From an uncultured Bacteroides sp. (lineage in GTDB: Bacteria; Bacteroidota; Bacteroidia; Bacteroidales; Bacteroidaceae): a stretch of 61,106 nt of DNA. The position numbers and the translations under genes were made by a program. The stretch lies in contig URCM01000005.1 of NCBI GenBank assembly GCA_900546355.1, positions 1-61,106 on the forward strand, in the 5' to 3' direction. Below the pieces are notes generated by a model. The model saw only the letters and a program-made list of their open reading frames with translations. It was not told the DNA's origin and ran no database searches. Below are positions 54,570-61,106 of the stretch, piece by piece (the stretch's first letter is position 1; every line of letters begins with the position of its first letter).

Positions 54570-55643
54570 ATGAAAAATCCATTTAAGTTTGGGACAGTAG
54601 TAGACGGAGCTTTCTTCACGGACAGGGAGAAGGAATTACAATCTATCGGGCAATTGTTGGAAAGCGAGAATCATTTGGTGTTAATCAGCCCGCGGAGATT
54701 CGGGAAAACCAGTCTGGTATGTAAAGCTTTGCAGTATATAGACAGACCGGTCATTATGGTTAACCTGCAATCGGTTACTACAGTTGCAGAATTGGCAGCA
54801 CTTTTGCTAAAGCGTGTATTCAAGATATACCCTTTCGAGAAAATTAAGCATGCAATGACCCATTTCCGGTTCATCCCTACCTTCTCTGTCAATCCCATGA
54901 CTGATGGAGTGGATGTGGCTTTCCAGCCTGGAAGCGATAACAATGTCGTACTGGAAGATGTATTGATGCTGATAGAGAAATTAGGCGAAAAGAATAAGTT
55001 TGTTGTAGTGTTGGATGAATTTCAGGAAATCGTTGATTTAGAGAAAGGATTAGACAAATACCTTCGCTCCGTCATGCAGTTGCAGCATAATGTGAACTAT
55101 ATTTTTTTAGGAAGCCAAGAATCCATGATGACGGAAATATTCGAGAAGAAAAAGTCGCCTTTTTACCATTTTGGTGTCTTGATGCGGCTTCCTAAGATAC
55201 CTTACGATGATTTTTTCCGTTATTTGTTAAAGCGGTTTGCGCCTATGGTTTTGGAACAGCCGAAACAAATAGCCGAAGAAATCCTTTCATTTACCCAATG
55301 CCATCCCTATTATACTCAGCAACTTGCTTTTCAAGTATGGAACATGTTAGAGCAAAAGAATGATGTAGAAAAACTTGTAGACCATGCAGTAGATGAACTG
55401 ACCCGGCTGCATGATTTTGACTATGAACGCATTTGGATGGCAATGAATAAAACCGACCGACACATATTAGCGGTTCTGGCACAAAATATTACTTCGCCGC
55501 TTAATTCGAGAAGTGGAATTCCGACCAGTACTGCTTTCAGTGCTTTAAAACGCCTGTCACGGCAAGGATATGTAATAAAGAATGAGAAGTATGAAATTGA
55601 TGACCCTTTCTTTGCCCGCTGGATATATTACCGGAGTCTGTAA
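54570..55643 (+). CDS. ATPase_2-type AAA protein, divergent partner of shufflon unit 2
   Basis: A 357-residue paralogue of ATPase 1. The start is the ATG at 54570 (MKNPFKFGTVVDGAFFTDRE) because the promoter box lies between it and the longer frame start at 54501. Walker A-like loop is SPRRFGKTS (40-48), Walker B VVVLDE (145-150), sensor FLGSQE, and the C-terminal region is winged-helix-like (TAFSALKRLSRQGYVIKNEK). It is divergent from headless susC 2 and convergent with susD of unit 3, sharing a bidirectional terminator. Function unknown; the arrangement ties it to the shufflon units. Confidence 0.85.
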   Translation: MKNPFKFGTVVDGAFFTDREKELQSIGQLLESENHLVLISPRRFGKTSLVCKALQYIDRPVIMVNLQSVTTVAELAALLLKRVFKIYPFEKIKHAMTHFRFIPTFSVNPMTDGVDVAFQPGSDNNVVLEDVLMLIEKLGEKNKFVVVLDEFQEIVDLEKGLDKYLRSVMQLQHNVNYIFLGSQESMMTEIFEKKKSPFYHFGVLMRLPKIPYDDFFRYLLKRFAPMVLEQPKQIAEEILSFTQCHPYYTQQLAFQVWNMLEQKNDVEKLVDHAVDELTRLHDFDYERIWMAMNKTDRHILAVLAQNITSPLNSRSGIPTSTAFSALKRLSRQGYVIKNEKYEIDDPFFARWIYYRSL

Positions 55644-55697
55644 CGATTTGATACCATTGTTTGACGAAAATGCTACTCTTCAATTAATTTATACTAA

Positions 55698-55740
55698 AAA
55701 AACAACCAATGAAGCGATATGAAACTTCATTGGCTGTTTT
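55698..55740. terminator. Bidirectional terminator between ATPase 2 and unit 3 susD
   Basis: CCAATGAAG (55706-55714) pairs with CTTCATTGG (55725-55733); the stem extends into an A-rich 5' flank and a CTGTTTTTG 3' flank. T-runs occur on both strands, so it can end both convergent transcripts. Confidence 0.8.
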
Positions 55741-55762
55741 TGTATTTAGTTTATTAGGAAGA

Positions 55763-57238
55763 TTATTTCGGCAGTGTGCCCGCCCAGTCATTCTGTTCTA
55801 CACCGAATCCTGAATTGATTTCTGCGGCAGGAATCGGGAATACCAAATCTGAAATCTTATATCCGGTATAAGTGAACGCAATGTCAGGTGCTTGGATAGC
55901 GAATACATCTGCGGCTTCGTCCCAACGGCGCAAGTCGTACAGACGCAAACCTTCTTGGAACAATTCGCGTGCACGTTCGTCTTTGATAAACGCTTTCAGT
56001 TCGTCTGCAGTAGCGGGCAGATCATCGGCAGAGGTAATGTCTGCATCCCGTTTGGATACAGTCAGAAGCGAGTTGCGTGCGTTGTACAGATCGCCGGTTT
56101 CTACATCTGCTTCCGCCATTATCAAGAACATTTCCGGTGCGTTAACCAAATAATTGGTTGCGTATGCCGAGTTTGCGCTGGAATGTTGCGAATATTTTCC
56201 TCCGGTAAAGACAGGAACAGATGCTGTAGATGAAGCATCCCATCCAAAGATAGAAGTACGGCAGTCGTTTGCACCATACATTGCCTGCAATTTGGGGCTT
56301 GGGCTATAATTGTAGGTAGACCATAATGTCCCTGCAGAATTGGCAGACCAGTTATCAGTCTGTGTAATGGCTAACGAAAGCAGGCTTTCAGAGTTTGACT
56401 CATTGCCACTGAATAATGCCGCGTATGCAGTAGCATCGTAAGTCAAAGTAGTGATACCTTTCTCGGTCAAGGCTTGTTGAGCATATTGTTTCGCATCGCT
56501 CCAGTTTTCCAGATACAGGTTGGTTCTTGCCAACAGACCGTAAACAGCTGCCTTATTCATGTATAAGATAGAACCACGGTCGCCTCCAGCTGCATCGAAA
56601 TGACTGATTGCATTGTCGAAGTCCGACAGGATAGCTGTATAAGATTCGCCTACAGTAGAACGGCTTACCTGAGCCAATGCTTCAATCGGAGCTTGGTCGA
56701 GTACGACAATACCCGGTTCGGATGAGAAGTCGGTGCCGTTGACTTTTACTTGGTGCGCATAGATGTTAACCAACATCAATTCTGCATAACCGCGCAGGGC
56801 GTATGCTTCGGCCATCAGTTGGTCTAATTGAGCTTTTTCTTCTGCATTGCTTCCTTCGTACAAAGCTTGCGATGCTTGGATGACGCGGGTAGCATTGTCC
56901 GCTACTTTATATCCATATTTCCAAATGCTGTTCAGATAAGTGTCTGTATCAACCACTGTATAGGTATAGATGTTGTTGAAGTGGTTGGTTTTCGAGTTCC
57001 AATAGCTGATATCGGTCGGTATATCACCGATGCTGACAGCATAGTTACCGGCAAAATAATAGTAGAAAAGGTTGTAATAGGTACCGTTAAGTGCCGTTGA
57101 TATGTTACTTACGCTTGACAAGCCTCCTTCCGAATCTATACCTTTATAGTAATCTGTTTCCAGAAAACTTTCACCACAACTCGAAAGACTGAATCCGAGG
57201 GTTGCGATAGCGAAGGCTTTCAGTATATTCTTTTTCAT
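55763..57238 (-). CDS. SusD-family lipoprotein of shufflon unit 3
   Basis: A 491-residue SusD homologue. The start is the ATG at 57238 (MKKNILKAFAIATLGFSLSS, lipobox Cys21), not the in-frame ATG 11 codons upstream, since the signal peptide begins here. TPR-like helices (LMAEAYALRGYAELMLVNIY) and C-terminal RagB region (ERARELFQEGLRLYDLRRWD) are present, ending GVEQNDWAGTLPK. It is 36 bp after headless susC 3 and is the last gene of its unit. Confidence 0.9.
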   Translation of the reverse strand: MKKNILKAFAIATLGFSLSSCGESFLETDYYKGIDSEGGLSSVSNISTALNGTYYNLFYYYFAGNYAVSIGDIPTDISYWNSKTNHFNNIYTYTVVDTDTYLNSIWKYGYKVADNATRVIQASQALYEGSNAEEKAQLDQLMAEAYALRGYAELMLVNIYAHQVKVNGTDFSSEPGIVVLDQAPIEALAQVSRSTVGESYTAILSDFDNAISHFDAAGGDRGSILYMNKAAVYGLLARTNLYLENWSDAKQYAQQALTEKGITTLTYDATAYAALFSGNESNSESLLSLAITQTDNWSANSAGTLWSTYNYSPSPKLQAMYGANDCRTSIFGWDASSTASVPVFTGGKYSQHSSANSAYATNYLVNAPEMFLIMAEADVETGDLYNARNSLLTVSKRDADITSADDLPATADELKAFIKDERARELFQEGLRLYDLRRWDEAADVFAIQAPDIAFTYTGYKISDLVFPIPAAEINSGFGVEQNDWAGTLPK

Positions 57239-57274
57239 ATAAATCTTTCTTTTATTTAAATTATTCCTCAATCA

Positions 57275-60142
57275 TTAGAATGTCAATTGGATACCTCCGA
57301 TGAAGGTACAAATAGCAGGATATTGCCATGCGATTACACCATTGGCTGAAGTTTCAGGGTTATAACCGACAAAGTCACTGGATGTGAATGTGTAAAGGTT
57401 ATCCACCGATACGTATGCGCGCAACTTCTGGATGAACGCTTTGGTGCTCCATCTTTGCGGCAAGGTATATCCCAAGGTGATGTTGCTGATTCTCAAATAG
57501 CTTCCGTTATACAAGAAACGAGAAGAGTCTTGTGTCGAATTGTTCGGGTCTCCATAGATGTATTGCGGATACTTGGCATCTTTGTTTTCAGGTGTCCAAG
57601 AGTTCAGCGCCACATCTTCCAACGGTGTACGCAATGACATACCGAAACCGGTAAATACAGCACCTGAGTCATAAACTTTTCCTCCCACACGGTAGTTGAA
57701 GTTAACATTAAAATCCCAGTCTTTCCACGTCAGGCTTGTTCCGAAACCTCCTAATATTTTTGGGTCAGCATCGCCTACATAGCGTTTCGAAGCGGCGTTG
57801 TAATCCGAAGTTGTTTCATCGCCCGTTTCGTTCAGATACCACAACGGCTTACCGGTTTCACGGTCAACGCCTGCATATTCTTTCATATAGAATTGGGTGT
57901 AAGGACGGCCTTCTTCAACAATCTGGAAGGTATATTCCAAAGGATCATCGGTAGAAAGTTTGATAACCTCATTCTTGTTCCAAGTCAGGTTAGCGAAGAA
58001 GTTCCAGCTGAAGTCCTTGCGTTGCATCAATGCTGCGTTTACAGAGAATTCAACACCCCGGTTGCGGATTTTACCGATGTTTTGGTAAACTTCTGAAATA
58101 CCTGTTGTCATTGACAAAGGCACTTGGAACAATGCGTCCGAAGTAATTGAGTTGTAGAAGTCAAAAGTGAAATGCAGGCGATGCAACAAAGAAAGGTCGA
58201 AACCTACATCAAACTTCTTTGATACCTCCCAAGTCAGATCGGGATTGGCAATACTGGTCGGAATCATACCCGGAATCTGGTTATAATTGTAACCTGCTGA
58301 ATAGAATCCGCGGGCTGCGTACCAGTCGATGTCTTGGTTACCTACCGTACCGTATGAAGCACGAAGTGTCAGGTTGTTGATGACATTGTTGTCTTTCAGG
58401 AAATCTTCACCAGTCATACGCCACTTAGCACCTACCGACCAGAAGTTACCCCAACGGTGGTTAGCACCAAATACGGATGAACCGTCACGGCGGTATGAAC
58501 CGGACAGATAATACTTGTCGGCATACGAATAGTGTGCATCCATGAAGTAAGATGCCAAACGTGCTTCTTGTTTGTAATATTCAGAACCTTGGTCGGTACC
58601 GGCAGTAGTCAAGTCACGCATACCGTCGGCAGAGAACGGGAAGTCTGACTTCGCGAAATATTCGTAGTGGTAGCTCTTCTTCTGCATTTCCTGTCCCAAC
58701 ATAACACTTACGTTGTGCTTTTCGTCGAATACATAATTCCATCCGATGATGTTGTTCCAAGTAATAACAGTGCTCTTCGAATTATACAGCTGACCCAAAC
58801 CATTGTAGTCCATACCTTGCGGATTATATTGGGCACTCCAGTATTGGTATTGGTTCAGTTCGTTGATGTTTACGCCCAACGTAGTCTTTGCGTAAATACC
58901 TTTTCCGAAATCAATCTGGAAATAAGGGTTCAAATTGATGGTCTGCATTTTGTTTTCGTTCAGTTCGCCGGCAGTTTCGTCCATCAATGCCATCGGGTTA
59001 TAATTTCCGATATTGGCATAATTACCTTCACTGTCATAAACAGGATCCATCGGAGTCATACTCGAGATAGCAGCTACTACCGGACTACTCATCGAACCGC
59101 TTGTCGAAAGTGAGAATCCATTTTGGGTAGAATAACTATAAGAGGTGTTGACACCTACAGTAGCCCATTTGAATTTGCTGTCCAAATTCAAACGTCCTGA
59201 AAAACGTTCGAAGTCAGCACTTTTGACCAGACCTTCCGTATTCAAATAGCCCAGACTGACATAATATCCGGTAGAACCGCTACGTCCCTGCATGTTCAGG
59301 TTGTAGTCTTGATAATAACCTTTACGGGTGATTTCGTCCATCCAGTCTGTAGACGTTTTTCCGTCCCAACCAAAATATTCATTTGCCAAGTAATCATAGT
59401 TTTCTTGCCATGTTCCGCCTTGTGCGGCAGTCAGACCATCGGCAAAAAGATTCATGGTTTGTTCTGCACTGGCAAAATCCATGTTGTTGTTCGCCATGGA
59501 TACGAATCCTTGTTTCACGTCTAAGTTGATATTGAACTTTCCTTCTTTACCTTTTTTAGTAGTAATGACGATAACGCCATTGGCAGCACGCGAACCGTAA
59601 ATAGCGGTAGCTGCAGCATCTTTCAATACCGTAACGCTTTCGATATCAGAAGGATTCAACATTGACATCGGGTCGAGTGAGTTATTGCTTGTAGCGGTCA
59701 AAGAACCGTCATCTGTATCCGAATCAACCGGCATACCGTCAATGACATACAGCGGTTGCGTACCTGAGTTCAACGAGCCACGTCCGCGTACATAAATAGA
59801 CCCCCAAATACCCGGCATACTGGTAGAGTTGTTCATTTGTACGCCCGGAACCGCTCCTTCCAACGCTTTTACAAAATTCGCATCGCTTTTCTTTGCGATT
59901 ACATCTTCGCCTACAATAGTAGCAGCACCCGTAAATGAAGCCTTGCGTTGTACTCCGTAACCGGTCACCACAACCTCATCCAATACTTTGTCATCCGACT
60001 GCATTACTACTTTCATAACCGGCTTAATTTCAAGCTCTTGTGTCTGAAGTCCGATGAAAGAAATCACCAAAGTTCCCGCCGAACTGATGTTTTTGTGCAA
60101 TTGACAGGTTATGAATGTCTTATGAATTCCCTTCTTAAGCAT
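57275..60142 (-). CDS. Headless susC, silent cassette of shufflon unit 3
   Basis: A SusC with conserved sequence from SSAGTLVISFIGLQTQELEI through the TonB-box region (DEVVVTGYG), plug (VDSDTDDG insertion, VTVLKDAAATAIYGSRAANG) and barrel ending GGIQLTF. The listed start at 60142 adds 19 codons (MLKKGIHKTFITCQLHKNI) that read by chance through DNA outside the recombination block 60051-60087. They form no signal peptide. The plug and barrel are intact. As in units 1 and 2, expression should require joining to an N-terminal segment elsewhere. Confidence 0.85.
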   Translation of the reverse strand: MLKKGIHKTFITCQLHKNISSAGTLVISFIGLQTQELEIKPVMKVVMQSDDKVLDEVVVTGYGVQRKASFTGAATIVGEDVIAKKSDANFVKALEGAVPGVQMNNSTSMPGIWGSIYVRGRGSLNSGTQPLYVIDGMPVDSDTDDGSLTATSNNSLDPMSMLNPSDIESVTVLKDAAATAIYGSRAANGVIVITTKKGKEGKFNINLDVKQGFVSMANNNMDFASAEQTMNLFADGLTAAQGGTWQENYDYLANEYFGWDGKTSTDWMDEITRKGYYQDYNLNMQGRSGSTGYYVSLGYLNTEGLVKSADFERFSGRLNLDSKFKWATVGVNTSYSYSTQNGFSLSTSGSMSSPVVAAISSMTPMDPVYDSEGNYANIGNYNPMALMDETAGELNENKMQTINLNPYFQIDFGKGIYAKTTLGVNINELNQYQYWSAQYNPQGMDYNGLGQLYNSKSTVITWNNIIGWNYVFDEKHNVSVMLGQEMQKKSYHYEYFAKSDFPFSADGMRDLTTAGTDQGSEYYKQEARLASYFMDAHYSYADKYYLSGSYRRDGSSVFGANHRWGNFWSVGAKWRMTGEDFLKDNNVINNLTLRASYGTVGNQDIDWYAARGFYSAGYNYNQIPGMIPTSIANPDLTWEVSKKFDVGFDLSLLHRLHFTFDFYNSITSDALFQVPLSMTTGISEVYQNIGKIRNRGVEFSVNAALMQRKDFSWNFFANLTWNKNEVIKLSTDDPLEYTFQIVEEGRPYTQFYMKEYAGVDRETGKPLWYLNETGDETTSDYNAASKRYVGDADPKILGGFGTSLTWKDWDFNVNFNYRVGGKVYDSGAVFTGFGMSLRTPLEDVALNSWTPENKDAKYPQYIYGDPNNSTQDSSRFLYNGSYLRISNITLGYTLPQRWSTKAFIQKLRAYVSVDNLYTFTSSDFVGYNPETSANGVIAWQYPAICTFIGGIQLTF
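60051..60087 (-). other. Shufflon recombination site, unit 3
   Basis: Same block as units 1 and 2, one mismatch, with AGTTC-GGCGG-GAACT at 60071-60085 (minus strand). Confidence 0.75.
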
Positions 60143-60190
60143 TTAAGCAAAAGATAACAGATCACAATATTCTGTAGGTATGTCCTGACG

Positions 60191-60204
60191 GGAACGTTTC
60201 TACC
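60191..60204. promoter_or_regulatory. Conserved element near the recombination site, unit 3
   Basis: GGAACGTTTCTACC on the plus strand, 106 bp from the AGTTC..GAACT core. Confidence 0.4.
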
Positions 60205-60282
60205 TGAAAGACATCTTAGAATGGTCAGCTTTCGTCTTTTACCTGCCGGATATTTCTTTGATATGAAGAAAATCATCATATC

Positions 60283-60341
60283 GCGAAAAATGTCGCAACG
60301 AGAATTATCGCAATATGGAAAATCCATTTTATAGTAAATAG
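60283..60341 (+). pseudogene. Relic of the ATPase gene start in unit 3
   Basis: The stretch from about 60283 aligns with the leader of ATPase gene 2: GTCGCAACG, ATCGCAATATG and AATCCATTT are in the same order and spacing. The ATG at 60315 opens MENPFYSK and then stops (TAG ends at 60341). In ATPase 2 the same start reads MKNPFKFG. The rest of the gene is gone. The -7 box equivalent is also altered (CATATCGC instead of TATATTTG). Confidence 0.65.
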
Positions 60342-60364
60342 ATGCATTAAGCACATACAATATA

Positions 60365-60453
60365 GTTTCATCATTGTTTATATATACTGAAACTAGAGTT
60401 TCAGTGCATTAAAACTACAGTTTCAGCATATATAAACCTCTGAAACAGTTAAC
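60365..60453. repeat. 22-bp iteron array beside the recombinase
   Basis: Units TGAAACTAGAGTTTCAGTGC.. at 60388 and TAAAACTACAGTTTCAGCAT.. at 60410 are in 22-bp register, with degenerate units before and after (GTTTCA at 60365, TGAAAC at 60441). The full palindrome is TGAAACTAGAGTTTCA. The same unit, including the following GTGCA, occurs in the array at 17707-17794. Confidence 0.6.
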
Positions 60454-60492
60454 TGTCTTGGCAAATCATTGTAATTTTGTAGAAAAGCGACA

Positions 60493-61106
60493 TTAGAACT
60501 TGCATTTCTTCAAGTCATTTACCAAGGTTTGTGAAAAGACTTCTCCGTAAACCTGTGTGGTTTTGATGCTCCGGTGTCCCAGTAGCTTTTGCACCGTGGT
60601 CAGTTTTGCACCGCTATATATTAATAAGGTAGCATTGGTATGGCGTGCCGAATGAAATGAAAAGTGTTTCTCTATACCTGCCAATCTGCCTAACCTGACT
60701 AACTCTTTGTTGATGGTCGGATTGGGCTTGAGACAGAAAAAGTCCTCCTTGTCGGGATACCGTTTCAACAATTTCAATGCCTTTCCTTGAAACAAAAGAT
60801 AAAGAGGAATCCGGATGTCAACACCTGTCTTCTGCGATTTGAATGTCAACCAGGCATGTGTACCGTCGGGATAAACGACGCTTTCTTTACGTAACTTTAT
60901 GAAATCGGAATAGCGTACACCAGTGTAGCAACAAAACAAGAAAGCATCTAATGTATGCCGCAAACTGGAACTGATTGCGGTTTCCGACAGGTTCTCCAAC
61001 TTCTGCAATTCTTCGGGAAGAAGAAAGGCATGTTTGCTTTCGGTAGTTTTAATCCTAAAATCCGCAAGCAATCTCAATGGCAATCTCAATTGCAGTAAAG
61101 AGCTTG
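60493..61106 (-). CDS. Tyrosine recombinase, probable shufflon invertase (5' end outside window)
   Basis: The C-terminal about 204 residues of a phage-integrase-family recombinase; the frame is open to the window edge, so the N-terminal DNA-binding part is missing from view. All catalytic residues are seen: Arg in CYTGVRYSDFIKL, Lys in FKSQKTG, His-x-x-Arg in HSARHTNATLL, His in LLGHRSIKTT and the nucleophile Tyr in TTQVYGEV. It lies about 400 bp from the unit 3 recombination site. Related Bacteroides recombinases invert promoters and SusC/SusD cassettes; its action on these sites is inferred from position. Confidence 0.85.
   Translation of the reverse strand, partial: SSLLQLRLPLRLLADFRIKTTESKHAFLLPEELQKLENLSETAISSSLRHTLDAFLFCCYTGVRYSDFIKLRKESVVYPDGTHAWLTFKSQKTGVDIRIPLYLLFQGKALKLLKRYPDKEDFFCLKPNPTINKELVRLGRLAGIEKHFSFHSARHTNATLLIYSGAKLTTVQKLLGHRSIKTTQVYGEVFSQTLVNDLKKCKF

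Noticed and set aside
60086..60142. Normal start of the unit 3 susC at 60142
   Set aside because: The added residues form no signal peptide and lie outside the conserved block; the other two units lack any ATG there.

Overview
The window is chromosomal DNA of a gut-type Bacteroidales bacterium, most likely Bacteroides or Phocaeicola. The evidence is four SusC/SusD outer-membrane pairs, a hybrid two-component system, BACON-domain lipoproteins, Bacteroidota-type promoter boxes (TAnnTTTG) and a lack of strong Shine-Dalgarno sites. No rRNA, tRNA or CRISPR array was seen.

Left part (1-18.3 kb): a HipA toxin gene cut by the window edge and its HipB antitoxin, with two palindromic operators. Next comes a polysaccharide-utilisation locus on the minus strand, in transcription order: hybrid two-component regulator, GH127-type beta-L-arabinofuranosidase, SusC, SusD, a three-repeat DUF4859 lipoprotein, a single-BACON lipoprotein, and a BACON/HEXXH-peptidase-like/DUF4859 lipoprotein. 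An arabinofuranosidase beside a secreted peptidase-like protein suggests an arabinosylated glycoprotein substrate, such as plant hydroxyproline-rich glycoproteins. This is inference.

Middle part (18.3-37.5 kb): housekeeping genes, namely a MaoC-like dehydratase, an M13 metallopeptidase lipoprotein, an ABC-F ATPase, purA with a Fur-family regulator, an AlkD-like repair protein overlapping a dipeptidyl peptidase III, an AraC-type regulator, recQ, class I fumarase, a thioredoxin-like protein, a DUF4954 protein overlapping hflX. The intergenic gaps of the first 45 kb carry two families of inverted repeats: family A, purine-rich arms with periodic ACAGAG, and family B, GC-rich GGGCGGG / CCCGCCC arms.

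Right part (37.5-61.1 kb): the most interesting region, an apparent SusC/SusD shufflon. Three susC genes, all on the minus strand, start abruptly inside the N-terminal carboxypeptidase-regulatory-like domain. They lack signal peptides and normal start codons. All three break at the same 37-bp block, which contains AGTTC-GGCGG-GAACT; similarity drops immediately beyond it. Each is followed by its own susD, and one also by an accessory lipoprotein. Each is preceded by a conserved element 106-109 bp beyond the break and by a divergent AAA-type ATPase gene; the third unit keeps only an 8-codon relic of that ATPase. A tyrosine recombinase with all catalytic residues lies at the right edge. The expressed N-terminal segment and promoter are predicted to lie outside the window. 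Between units 1 and 2 is a plus-strand group of lipoprotein and membrane genes, two of which share an upstream regulatory block; one is interrupted by an in-frame stop.
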